Below, piece after piece: positions 1 to 13,300 of a DNA stretch of 64,000 nucleotides. The DNA comes from Valencia hispanica. Lineage: Eukaryota; Chordata; Actinopteri; Cyprinodontiformes; Valenciidae. The position numbers and the translations under genes are program-made. The notes under the pieces are model-generated. The model searched no databases and was not told where the DNA came from. It saw nothing but the letters and a program-made list of their open reading frames with translations. Numbering within the stretch: the first letter of the stretch is position 1; each line of letters opens with the position of its first letter. The stretch lies in contig OY747723.1 in the NCBI GenBank assembly GCA_963556495.2, forward strand, positions 10,262,501 through 10,326,500, given 5' to 3'.

Positions 1-158
1 AAGGGTTTGAGAAGACAGAGCAGAGACACAGAAAGAACAAGAAGAACAGATGTAAGAGTACTTTCTACATTAGAGAAAGTAAAAAGTTGATAACAGGACA
101 CGGAGGAGGTTCAGTAACTGGAAGTGTCATCCCAGTCATGTCCCCTTCCAACAGGCTC

Positions 159-244
<86 letters not shown>

Positions 245-1238
245 TTGTCGGAGGTTATTGTTAAAAAAACGATAGTGACATACAATCTGGTCATCAGCAG
301 TGTGTTTGCTACTCTCCTTCTTTAATCACATGTAACTTGGTGTTTAACAAGAAGAAATTACCTTAAAAAGGCAACAGTTGCTTCCCATTTGTCGTGACAA
401 ACATCAGCAATGTGCCTGACATTCATTCTCCCAGCTGCACTACAACATAAAATCCCATATTTAACCTTTTTTTTCTGCTGATATGAAAAATAAAACTCTT
501 CATTTACCCTGGATGACCATTGTAAGTCTGACAATGCTCCAGAACATATGTTTACTATACCGGTCATAGCTGAATGTGCTCCCGATTAGGGTGTCCGCTG
601 CGTTTGACATGTTAATGTTTTGGCTAAGCCTTCGGTTAAACTTGCTCAACAGGCAGAAAGCTGCATGCAGGAAGGAAGCTGAGGGGAGCGGAGGAAGCAA
701 AGGTTAAATCAGTGACTCTGACATCCCAAGCAAAAAAAGAGGAGATTTACCTTTTACATATTTAAAGCACCACTCTGTAAACACAGTTTCACTGTTATGT
801 TTTCATAATTTCTGATTAAGATAAATGTGAGCTATTGTGATTACCACATGGAGTAGCTGGAGAATGCTGACCAAAATAGTTAAGAAAATATATTAAAAAT
901 ATTGCAAAACCCAGCTGGTGAGAATAGAAAGAATAGATAGAAAATTGGCATTAAGAGAATGACTTGATTTCTAAAAGTGTAATTTCTTGTGACAGAGCAG
1001 AAATGGAGCTTGTGCCAACACGCTGGATCAACTCAGCTGGTGCTCAGGAAGAACTTTTATTAGCGAGCTCCAGGGACAAACTATTTGCTAAACTTTTAGC
1101 TGTTTCTCTTGATCAACTAAAATCACTTCAAAGGAAATGCAACAAGCTATTGGGGAAAACCATAACTTCATTTCAGTTATATCTATTTTGTGTCATTAAG
1201 GATTGTTCTTTTGGTCGTTTTTTTGGTCGTTTCCTCAG
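1..1238 (+). other. calcrl upstream region, no gene seen
   Basis: Contains the (TA)n tract at 162-243 and otherwise unremarkable AT-rich sequence. A noncoding first exon of calcrl could lie here or further left, but none can be called. Confidence 0.5.
162..243. repeat. (TA)n microsatellite
   Basis: About 40 uninterrupted TA units. Confidence 0.97.
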
Positions 1239-1315
1239 GAAACATACGGAGGATCAGAGCACAGATGGATCTGAGCAGCATAGTGTCTCTGCTGGCACTC
1301 TTCTTCCTCAACAAG
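1239..1315 (+). CDS. calcrl: calcrl exon with start codon and signal peptide
   Basis: Acceptor CCTCAG precedes 1239. The exon has 26 nt of 5'UTR, then ATG at 1265 and the peptide [17 protein letters not shown] (aa 1-17), and ends at donor AAG|GTATGG, phase 0. The hydrophobic run continues as LLVVA in the next exon, giving a good secretory signal peptide. The acceptor implies at least one upstream noncoding exon, which I did not find. Confidence 0.82.
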
Positions 1316-4300
1316 GTATGGTATAAATGCTACAAAAATTACTAGCATTGCAGTTCGTCCAATTCACAACAGGTAATGTCAAACAACCATAAAACCATAA
1401 TGTTATCATACAGATCATCGAGATATAAAGCCTCCATGGCATTGGTTTTGCAGCTCTGGCTGTTCCGTCAGCTGACACCATGGCTCAAATCTCTGCTCTG
1501 CTCTTCTCTTGTTCTGCCATTCATCAGCTTTTTCTTTGGCTGTAGCCTTTGCAAATACAGTATTACATTTTCAACCCGTTGTTGGCAAATTTTCCCGCCA
1601 TAATTCCTAACAACACACACCTACATAAACTTACAGCGATTTAGTGTGCAAACTAAAGAACGTAACCCAGCTCTGGCTGCACTTACTGTTTACCTGTGCC
1701 AAGCCAGGAACGCGCATGCATGCACTATGAGGGGGACATGCAGCAGGGGAGGGACGGTGCGAGGCCAGTTTGATGGATGGCTCAGGAGTCAAATATTTAC
1801 ATATTGCATTATGACCTAAATTACTCACATTTCTGATGCACACACCTACAGTATGTACTGATACATTCACACTAATATAAATGAAGCTAATATGTTAGCA
1901 TTTTTACTGAAACAAACACATTTGAACATTTTCTTTTTATTGTGCGTTCATTGTATGCATTTCTATTGTTTGTCTGTGTTTAGGTAATGAGATGCTCTAC
2001 AGTTGGGTTTTAGTGATTGTAAGACACATTTTGTGTTGGTGTTACGTTTTTTCTGTGCTACAAAACCAGCAACCTCTGTAGCACCAGTGCTATAAGCTAA
2101 AAGTTAACATACAGCCCTGACTATGGTACTCTACAACAATCAGTAAAAATTTTCAACCATTAGTTATCTTCTTCATTAGACTTGTAATACGAGTGTCTTC
2201 AGTCAGACGTGTCTTCAGAACTACTGTAGTCCAGACAGGAGATCCTTCCTGCCCACAACCATCAGCAAATATGATAACTCTTTGAAGAAATTGTATATAA
2301 GTTACAACAACATTTAATTTCCCCTTTAGATCAATAAAGCATTTTCGAACTGAGTTTAACTAAATTAGTGTGAATTTGATATCTAGTAATTCAATATATC
2401 ACTTAGTAGGGGAAGGGGGTATTGGCCTTGGTGCTGAAGCAGGAGTGTTGGCCCCAGGGTTGCTGTCTCTGCGCCGGCTGTGCATATACGTCACTACTGA
2501 TCTGTGGTGGTGTTGGGGATAGATGCGGCGACGGTGCATGGTTTAATGGTCCAGGGCTGGTGCCCTGAGTGGCTGGGGGCCTGCTCTGGCTTCTGTGGGG
2601 AGGGGGATTTCTGTGTTACCAAACACAGCTAGCTGGTTCTTGGTCTTCATTGTCTCGGACACTGAATGGATGTGGGTGGGGAAGATGACTAAATGGCGAT
2701 CTGGGTACAATCCGGTACGGAATCTGATACTAAAGATATTTAGGATTCTTTTTCCCATAGTTTAAAAAAATAGCACAAATACATCCAGTACTTCGCAAGT
2801 TTCAGCAAAAATGTTTAACTGTCATTTAGAAACACCAGTTCAGCTGTAATTTATTATACATTTCCCTTCAAACATTACAAACATTTCAAGCAAGAGACAT
2901 GACTTTGTTTTCGCAGTCAAGAGGAAATTCCTCTCAGAATAGTTTGGGCATCCACGCATTTATTTTATGAATGTCGAAAGCTGAAACAAAGGCAAGGCCA
3001 GGCCAGGCCAGGCAGCAGAATGTGGTGCTGAAGGTGCACCTCCACACCCTGATGGTTCTTTTATTTACTTGCACAAGGGCAGGGCAGGCAGACAGATATG
3101 AATAATTTGGAGTTACGTTACACACAAAAAATCAAAAAATACTCAACCCCACAAAGAGGCAGGAGTCCACTGTACATTGTAAAATGTTTTTAAGTAACTC
3201 AATTGAGTACATAAAACCCAATTAAATGCTAAACAAATATGACAGTATCAATAATTCCTATAAGCTGCTCGTGTACGCAATTGCGCACTGCTGACACTGT
3301 CTTCGTGCACAGAAAATCTGCTCTCCCCACCCAAAAAAAAAATCGAACCTGAATTGAAAAAACAAAACAACAAACAAATAATTCATTCTGTGCTATTTTG
3401 CAGTATGAATCAATGAGCATATGCAGCGATTTACAGTTCCAGCGGTGCCCCTGCACCGGTTCAATTAGAAAAACACACACTCGCCTGAAACCATTATCAA
3501 TGGTTATTGCCATATCAATGCGGTAGAGATCCGCACTCTGACACAACACAGTAACTATATAGCTGTCATGGCCTTCCTGCTGTGTTTTGGTTGGTTAAAA
3601 TGTGAGAAATCTTCTTTTACAGATAGACATTCACTCTGGAGGCAAATGTGCATCCAATCTGACATTTTTGCCTCTGGAGGAGTCCCAAGGCGTTCCCAGG
3701 CCAGCCGAGAAACATACAAACAAAAAACATAGTCCCTCCAGCGTGTCCTGGGTCTTCCCCTGACCCTCCTCCCAGTGGGACGTGCCCGAAACACCTCACC
3801 AGGGAGGCGTCCAGGAGGCATTCTGACCAGATGCCCGAGCCACCTCAAGTGACTCCCCTCAATGTGGAGGAGCAGCTCTACTCTGAGCCCCCTCCGGATG
3901 ACTGAGCTTCTCACCCTATCTCTAAGGGAGACCCCTGACACTCTATGGAGGAAAATCATTTCAGCCGCTTGTATCCGTGATCTCGTTCCTTCGGTCACCA
4001 CCCAGAGTTCGTGACCATCGATGAGGGTATGAATATAGATCGTAAAGCGAGAGCTTCGCCTTTCGGCTCTCTCTTCACCACAACAGACCGGTACAACGCC
4101 CACATAACTGCAGATGCCCTAGCAATCCGTCTATCGATCTCCCGCTCCATTTTTCCCTCATTCATGAACAAGATCCCCAGATACTTAAACTCCTCCACTT
4201 GGGGAAGGACCTCATCCCCAACCCGGAGAAGGCACCCCACCCTTTTCCGGCTAAAGACCATGGCCTCGGATTTGGAGGTGGTGATTCTCATCCCAGCCGC

Positions 4301-7300
4301 TTCCCACTCGGCTGCGAAGCGCTCCAGCAAAAGCAGTAGATCTCGTTCGGATGAAGCCAATAGGACCAAGTCATCTGCAAAAAGCAGAGACTCGATCCTG
4401 AGGCCACCAAAACGTATCCCCTCAACACCTTGGCTGCACCTAGAAATCCTGTCCATAAAAGTTATGAACAAGATTGGTGACAAAGGGCAACCTTGGCGGA
4501 GTCCAACTCTCACAAGCCCGACTTACTGCTGGCAATGCGAACCAAACTCTGGCACCAGTCACACAGGGACATAACAGCCTGTATCAAAGGGCCCGGTACG
4601 CCATACTCATGGAGTACCCCCCCCACAGGGCTCCCCGAGGGACACAGTTGGACGCCTTCTCCAAGTCCACAAAACACATGTAGACCGGTTGGGCGAACTC
4701 CCATGCACCCTCCAGGACCCTGCTGAGGATGAAGAGTTGGCCCAGTGTTCCACGGCCAGGATGAAAACTGCTTTGTTCCTTCTGGATCCGAGGTTCAACT
4801 ATCTGTCAGACCCTCCTCTCCAGAACCCCTGAATAGACCTTACCAGGGAGGCTCAGAAGTGTGATCCCCCTGTAGTTGGAAAACACTCTGTGGTCCCCCT
4901 TTTTAAACAGGGAGACCACCACCCCGATCTGCCAATCCAAGCGAACTGCCCCCGATGTCCACGCAACATTGCAGAGCCGCGTTAACCAACACAGCCCCAC
5001 AACATCCAGAGCCTTGAGGAACTCCGGTCGGATCTCATCCTCCCCCGGAGCCTTGCCACCAAGGAGCTTTTTTTTTTTTTTTTTTTTTACGTGTCCTGTT
5101 TGGCAGTGTGGAGCTCAGAATTGGTGTCTGAGTACCAAGTAGAAGCCCAACAGATTTACTTTCACAAGCGGAGCAGTACAGCTTTTGCTATAGTCCTTGA
5201 TATATGTGTGAAAAATCTTTATTATGAATTGTTGGGGTTTTTATTTCCTGATGTTATGGACACGGAGACGGAAAATTAAGGAGAAGAAAGAAGGAAGATG
5301 AAGAAGAGAGGTAGGAAACAAAAAGTCAAGAGAGAGGGTGAGTTGAAAATACAAGAGAGGAAGGGGAACAAAGAAAACACAGGAAGACATTGAAGTCTGC
5401 CTCCATACCCACAGGACGGCAGAGAGAGGGGGAAAAACAAAACAAAACACGAAAAAGGAACATCGACAAAACAAACCAAACATTGTGAACAAAGAATTAC
5501 ACAACCACATCACACAAAAATAGATATAAAAATACAACAACAATGTCACAGAAAAACTCATGGTACCGATTAATCAAGCTCTAGTAATAAAAACTTCAGC
5601 CCAAGAATATATCCTTAAACACCAGAGACCCCACATCTATGTGTGTGTGTTAGCATGCTGGTGCATATAAGGTTTCTCCATAAGAGTGTTCGATAGTTGG
5701 TGTGTAGTTGGTGCTCACACCAAGGAGCTTTTCAATGACCTCGGTGACCTCAGCACCAGAGATGGGAGAGCCCAACCCAAAGTCCTCAGACTTTGCTTCC
5801 AGATTGGAAGGCGTACCCGCCGGGATTGAGGAGGTCTTGGAAGTATTCCATCCACCAACCCAAAACGTCCCGCGTCGAGGTCAGCAGCACACCATCCCCA
5901 TTGTAAACAGTGTTGGTGGCAGACTGCTTCCCCCCTTGAGACGCCGGATGGCAGAGTAGAATCGCTTTGAGAAAAAAAATTCATTAATAAATTCAGACAA
6001 ACTCAGATCCTCCTGTTTATATAGAAGCGGAGCACTTTCGTCTATGCACAGAGCGGCTGACAGTGCCAAGTTCATGCGCTGTGAAATGTGCTTGATTTAT
6101 TTAGAAAGTATGTAGTGTTTTAGTGGAATTTTCTTTAACAAAAAGGGGATAATGGAATGTTCTGAAAACAACGAAATTTTCGTTTTATTCCTCTCAGAAA
6201 AGGGCTCATTATTATCAGTCTTAGTTTGTAATTTTATCACTGGATTGTTTCAGCCGCCACAAAAGAAAAAAAAACATTTGAATAGGAAAATGGATTTTAA
6301 CAAGAAGTCAGAATTGAGCATTTCACCTGCATTGGGAACATAGCTGTGCTGCTCCTGCTCCTGTCAGTCAGCAGAGCTAGAGTTTACACACTGTGTGAAT
6401 ATATCTTTTAGTGTTTGATTCTGCATTTGGGTTAAAAGATTTCGCTTCAAAACAATAACGTTTATGTCACTGAGTGACCAGTGGCTGGCTGCTCCAGCCA
6501 ATGATGCGATTCACATATATATTTACGCAGCTAATCAATCGATATTTGTGCTACATTTCAAGCATCCAGCGCAGACTGTGAAAGAGGCTTTAGTTTAATG
6601 AATCGTATCAAAACAGCATCGAGAAATCGTCCTGAAGTGGACCATTTGGATCAGCTGATGTGCATAAAGTTAAAGCTGCAACCAGATGAGGCCATCAACC
6701 TGGACAACGTGTACAACCACTGGATATGTGAGAAGAAAAGACACACAAAAAAAAGTGAAATTTAAGTCTTCAGTGTCCTTATTTAGTGTCGTTTATTTAC
6801 AATGTTCATTTATGAAAATTGATAATTAAATACTGTCACCAGTTTATGAGTAGCAGAAATAAAAATAATCGTGTGATTATATACTGTATTTTGCAGACAA
6901 AGACTGACAGGACCCTCTACCAGACAACAGCAGGACTCTCTTACCCAGTGCACAGCAAGAGCTTCACACAATAGCTCATGCTTATAATACAAGTCAGACC
7001 TTTATAATAAAAATATTAAGTGTGTTTTCAAAATTTGAGTTCATAGTTAGCTTGGGTTACTTGGCAGTTCATGTTTCTCCACAGTTACAATGAGATATTT
7101 ATACTTACAACAGAGTTAACACACTACACGGGTCATGAATAAGATCTTTGTCATTTTCATTGTAAGTGAGATAATGTACTTAATTAAAAAGTATTCCCAC
7201 AGAAATTTAAATGCTGTAATTTGATTATTTTAATAAACTATGTAAACTGGATGGATGCGATGGTAGCATGACCACAGTGCACACATCTGGTGTTGGTCAC

Positions 7301-10300
7301 AATGGTCAAAAAGGACCGCTCAGGGCATTTGTGTGTTTGCTCAGGCACATGAAAAATTAGAGGGAACATTGGACAGCATGTAACTTGGAGAGAATAAAAG
7401 AATAGACAGCATTAAAGCAAAAAATTATGATACCTAATTGTTATCATACATTTGACCTGTTTTGAGCTCTAACATTTGCTGACCCCGAGTTGTGCGTCCT
7501 AAACCAAAGATTTTTTTTTTTAAAGATTCATAAACTAAAGTAACTTACAAGAAGTAAGTTACTTTAGTTTATGAATCTTTAAAAAATGAGTTAGAACTTC
7601 AGTCTCAATTTGTAACATTTAACCCATGTAGCTTAATGGTTATTATGCTACTAGTTTTGTTGAATAAATTGTATTTTTTTAACTTTTTTACCAGTTTTGA
7701 GAAGCTGTAGGGTTGATTTAAAGAAAAACATCTGTTCCACTTTTACATAGGTAAATATATTCCATGACATTTTCTATTATATATTTAACATATATGTTTT
7801 CTTATCTTCCTTAATGCCAGCTGTTGGTGGTTGCAACAACCGATGGCGATAACAAAGAGCACCGGACTCACTTGAGTGATCCCCCGTGGATGCAGAACCG
7901 GATTGCCATGGCCCAATTCCAGTGTTTTCAAAGGATTACAAGAGAATCTCATCGACAAATTAATACCAATGGTGAGCAAAATAAATATTACATTTACAAA
8001 GGTATTGTGTTTAAAAAGCATTCTGAAATAAGGTACTACTTTCAAAATGTACTTAGAGAATGAAATTGTAATGGAACACAACAATAAAAATATTAGATTA
8101 AGCATCAGGTTAAAAAAATCTATAAATATTGAGCCCAAAGTGAAAAACTGACATTTATTGTAACTGGCTTTAAAAACATTGCTTTTTTTAAATCAGGGCA
8201 AGTGTGCAACAGAACATGGGATGGATGGCTGTGCTGGGAAGACACTGAACCTGGAGTGAAAGAACAGAGTTGCCCAGACTACTATGAGGATTTTGACACA
8301 CGAGGTGAATTTCTCTAGTCTTGAAAAAGGTTATGAAAGAAATGCATATTATCAGTTTGCAGGAAAGTTATATAAAGTAAGAACGATACAAGACTGATGA
8401 TTTCTTGTTGGAACAATAAATGTCTTCAGTTGGTGTTTTTGTATGTAAAAGATACAATTAAAATAAAATGAGTAAGTAAATCCGGATATGTTGGAAACTG
8501 CCTGTCACTAGATGACCCCGCTAATGGCCTTTAGTGCTCAATCTAAATAGTCTAGATCCACACAAATCCAATAAGGTATTTTCCCATTTAATTCATATAC
8601 CCATGTGTCCCAAATTAAGTCCAAATTGGAGCATTATATATGGGAAGGCAAGTTTATCTGTATGGCACATTTCAGCATTAGGACAATTTAAAGTGGTTTA
8701 CAGTGGGGTAAAAGTATTTGGCAGACATCGATTGTGGAAGTTGTCCCAAGTAAAAAGAATAGAGGGTCTATAATTTTCATCATAGGTACACTTCAACTGT
8801 GAGAGACAGTTTAACATAAAAAAAATTCCAGGAAATCACATTGTACGGTTTTTAAAGAATTCATTTGTATAATAGTGCAGAAAATAAGTATTTGGTCTAT
8901 TACAAAAGTTCACCTCAATACTTTGTAAAGTAACCTTGGTTGGCAATGACAGAAGTCAAACGTTTCCTGTAGATCTTCACCAGGTTTGCACACATTGTAG
9001 CTGTTATTTTGGCCCACTTGAGTGATCCCCCTCTATCTTCTCTAGAGCTGTGATGTTTTGGGGCTATCACTGGGCGAACCAGACTATAACCAGACTCCCT
9101 TTACATATCTTTTGCATTGAGGTTTGGAGACTGGCTAGTGACTCTTTCCACTCCCATGCTTCACAGTTGATATGGTGCTCTTGGGATGCAACTCCGCATT
9201 TTTTATCCGCATTCTTCCCTTTCCAAACACGGCGAGTGGCATTTATACCAAAGAGTTCTATTTTGGTCTCATCTGACCACATGATATTCTCCCAATCCTC
9301 CTCTTGATCATCCAGGTGGTATCTGGAAAACTGGACAGGCCTGGACATGTGCTGGCTTAAGCAGGGGGACCTTTCAAGAGCAGCAGGATTTTTATCCATG
9401 ATGAATGTGTGTTCCTAATGTTAACCTTTGCTACTGTGGTCCCAGCTCTCTTCAGGACATTGACCAGTCCCCCCATGTAGTTCTGGGCTGTTTCCTCACC
9501 ATTCTCAAGATCATGTGTACCCCACAAGGTGAGATCTTGCATGGAGCCCCAGGTCAAGGGAGATTGTCAGTGATCTTGTATTTATTCCATTTTCAGTAAA
9601 TCTCTTCTCACCAAGCTGCTTGCCTATTGTACATGGGCTCATCCCAGTCTTTTGCAGGTGTGCAATCTTGTCCCTGGTGTCCTTAGAAAACTTTCTGGTC
9701 TTGGCCATGGTGGAGGATGGAATCTGACTGTTTGAAGGTGTGGAGAGGTGTCTTTTCAAATTCAAATTAAAAAATACTTTATTGATCCCAGTAGGAAACT
9801 AAGGGTTGTTGTAGCTCATACAGTTAATTCTTTAGAGAGTTGTTGTAGATCATGATGCCTGTGGGCAGGAAAGATTTCCTGTAGCAGTGTCTGTTGCAGC
9901 GAAACTGAAGAAGCCTCCGACTGAAGACACTGCAGGATAGTCTCATTAAGAGGATGCTCAGGGTTGTCCATGATGTTTTTGATTTTATGCAGAATCTTTC
10001 TTTGCATCATCATCTCCAGATGTTCCACAGTTGTCCCCAGAACAGAACCAGCATTTGATCAGGTTGTTTAGCCTTTTTAAATCCCTGAGTCTGATGCTCC
10101 TACCCCAACAGATGATGACTGAAGAGATTACACTCTCCACAACAGACTTGTAGAAGATTTGCGGCATCTTGCTGCAAACCTTGAAGGACCTAAGCTTCCT
10201 CAAGAAGTAGAGTCTGCTCTGTCCCTTCTTGTCGACGGCTTTACTGTTGCGCCACCTGGTTTGACACACAATCCATCAGTCTCACAAACTGTGGTCTGTT

Positions 10301-13300
10301 TGTCAAGGTAGTCGTTGATCCAGGCAATTGTTGAGGGTTCCACCTGTGTCTTCAGAAGTTTCTGATGAAGCATATCAGGGTGAATGCCCTGGAGAAATCA
10401 AAGAACATGATCCTTACAGTGCCGTCTCCTTTGTCCAGATGACAGTGGGTTGGTTGAAGCAGGTGGATGATGGCATCTTCAACTTGCCGATAAGCAAACT
10501 GCAGCAGATCCTGATATGTTCTCGTTTGCTTATTCAGGGGGGCCAACAGGAGTCCCTCCAGGACCTTCATGATGTGGGATGTCAGGGCAACAGGTCTATA
10601 GTCATTGATGACTGATGGGTGAGTTCTCTTTGGTACTGGAACAAGATGTCTTCCATGATGTCTTCCACAACACTGGGACCTTCTCCTGGGTCACGCTAAG
10701 GTTGAAGAGGTGCTGCAGAATCCCACAGAGCTGCTCTGCACAGGTCTTCAGGACTCTGGGGCTGACACCTTCTGGACCTGCAGCCTTGTTCCGGTTCAGT
10801 TTCTCCAGCTGCCTCTTCATCTGACTTTTAGAGACAGACAAGTCGAAGGGGGAGGCAAAAGGGGTAGCAGCGTCTCCTGACTTGGTTCAAATGAAAAACT
10901 TGTGGAATCAGAAGAGTCGATGACTGAGGTGAAGGATAAAACATCCGAGGTGAATAGAGAAGAGAATAGAGCTTCCTAAAGTTGAAGTAACAGGTCTGTG
11001 AGGGCCAGAATTCTTGCTTGTCTATATGCGCTAAATACTTATTTTCAACACCAGTATACAAACAAATTCTTTAAAAAACACACAATGTGATTTCCTGGAT
11101 TTGTGTTTTACATTCTGTCTCTCAAAGTCGAAGTATACCTATGATGAAAAGTACAGACCTCTTTAATCTTTTCAAATGGAACAACTTGCACAATCGGTGG
11201 CTGCCAAATCCTTTTTTGCTCCACTGTACATGATTAAAAAATGAAAGAGCACATTGCAGTGACATAACAGAAAGAAATTAATGTTGAACTACAGGGTGAA
11301 ATCAATGACATATTTATTAACTGAAATAATATTACAAATAGGACAGTCAAATGCAACTCTAAACAAGTGAGTTTTAATCTTGAATTAAAGGAGTTCAGTG
11401 TTGCATAATTTTTGGAGTTTTCTAGAAGTTTGTATTAGTGGACCATAAAAACTAAATGCTGACTCTCCATGTTTGGTTCTGATTCTGGGGATGCAGAGCA
11501 GACTTGAAGCAGAAGACCTGAGTAGTCTGGATGGTTTATACAATGACAACAGATCACTAATGTGTCTTGGTTCTGAGCTATCAGTGACTTACAAACAAAG
11601 AAACATTTAATGCTAAAATAAGGTTCATATATATGTGTGTGTGTTTTTTCTTGTTACCATCAGTTGACAAAGCGTAATGTGTGTCTTAGCTTTAAATGTT
11701 GTAGGTATGTTTTTTTTTGTGTGTGGATAGTACAGAAAGGAGGGAGAGAAGTGGGGGAGAGACATTTAGCAAATGTCCATGGGGCAGGAGCTGAACCCGG
11801 GACAACTGAGGCCTCTGAACATGGAGCACCTGTCTTAACCACTACACCACACAACACCCCAATGTTTAAGTCTTCCTCCAAGAAGACAGAGAAAAGTACA
11901 AAAACATATGTTTAACAATAGTTAAAACTGGATATCAAGAGAAGGAACAAGCCTGTCTCTCCTTAACATGCTAAGCTAATGTAGTCATTTACTAGGCCTA
12001 TTTTTATCCATTTATTTATAGCCGGTTGCATCACCACAGGTAACGAGTGGAGAATAGAGCTTCCTAAAGAAGAAGTAACAGGTCTGTGAGGGCCTAACAC
12101 TAACTTAAAACTAACTACAAATTCAAAATGGTTCACAAATCTTGAGCCGTGAAATGAGTCTCAAAACCCCTCATACACTTGAAACCCTGATCTGTGCATA
12201 AATGTGGTTTTGTTTATGTGTATCAGGCAATTGGTGTATACGTATTTAATGATATCTTGCCGTAGGAGCCATTTTGAATTCGTGGTTAGTTTTAAGTTAG
12301 TGTAATTCGAAATTGTGCCTCTGCATTTTATACTTGTGATTTCATGATATTCGTGTGTACATTTAAACGCACAATTAAAATAAATAAATACATGTGCACA
12401 TAAATAACTGTGGAAATAAATAAATAAATAAATGTGGAAATAAATATTTACATTTGGAATTAAATAAATAAATGTGGAAATAAATATAGCAATAAATACA
12501 TAAATGTGAAAATAAATGAATAAATGGGTAAATACAATTAAGAATAAATAAATATATGTGGGAATAAATAACACATTTAACCATGTATTGTGTAAGTACA
12601 TAATTAATTGTTTTTATTTATTCCCACATATATTTATTTATTTTCAATTTATTTACTCATTTATTTATTTATTTCCACATTTATTTATTTATTGCTATAT
12701 TTATTTATTTATTTAAAAAAGTATTTCCAATTTTATTCATTTATTTTCACATTTATTTTTTTATTTATATATTTATTTACAAATGTATTACTATTAGTCT
12801 ACAGCCTGGACCCTCTCTCTCATTTCACAGTTCAAAGACCCTGGACAGCACCTTCCTCATGACAGCCATTGGATTTGCTGTGAAACAGAATGGCTTGTGT
12901 GGTTGACACCCATTTTCTTGCCCAGTGCCGAAAAATCAGAATCTTTACAGTTCGTGTTTTGATGTGACAATGACATCAGTCACCTCGGGACTCAGCTGTT
13001 GAGGTGGCAATGCGTTCACTGCACACTGGGGGAGACTCGCTTGATGAGCACTTGCAGGCTTTCTTGTTTACCAGTTGTAGCCTGTGTCCCGTCTGTGCAG
13101 ATCCTAACAAAGCGGCTGCCACACAGCTTATCATCAAGCTGCTCCTCTATGTCCTTTGACATGTCATAAATGTGTCTGGAAGGAAGTTGGTATTTGGCAA
13201 CATTTCATCCTCTGCTTTGTGTTTATGTGTTTATGCTTGCATGATTAAATGTTACCATTTGAGTTAATAAACAGAACTTGGAAATAGTGTTAAGACTTAA

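Larger units (their letters stand above)
8701..11226 (-). mobile_element. Tc1-like DNA transposon, inactive, with LINE nested inside
   Basis: TA dinucleotides flank both ends (8699-8700, 11227-11228). Terminal inverted repeats of roughly 250 bp (starting CAGTGGGGTAAAAGTATTTG; the other end CCACTG) bound the element. The transposase is on the - strand (9067-9720). A LINE (9772-10850) sits between the transposase and the 5' end. A truncated relative is at 37211-37603. Confidence 0.85.

Noticed and set aside
87..275. ORF with a long Ile-Tyr repeat
   Set aside because: It is only the (TA)n microsatellite read as protein; the same applies near 34223-34429 and 58980-59228.
3995..4574. 187-aa + strand ORF opposite the LINE
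   Set aside because: It is the antisense of the reverse-transcriptase frame, which has clear RT motifs on the - strand.
7870..9035. 17-bp identity (CACTTGAGTGATCCCCC) between the calcrl exon at 7874 and the Tc1 end at 9016
   Set aside because: Nothing matches beyond it, and one such match by chance in 64 kb is not surprising. No evidence for gene conversion or exonisation.
11740..11862. tRNA gene on the - strand
   Set aside because: Box-like motifs are present but no cloverleaf or acceptor stem can be drawn; a SINE is the better reading.
12161..12862. Hydrophobic ORFs rich in IYLFIYF (also 51035-52272)
   Set aside because: They arise from AAATAAAT/ATTTATTT foldback repeats and exist on both strands.
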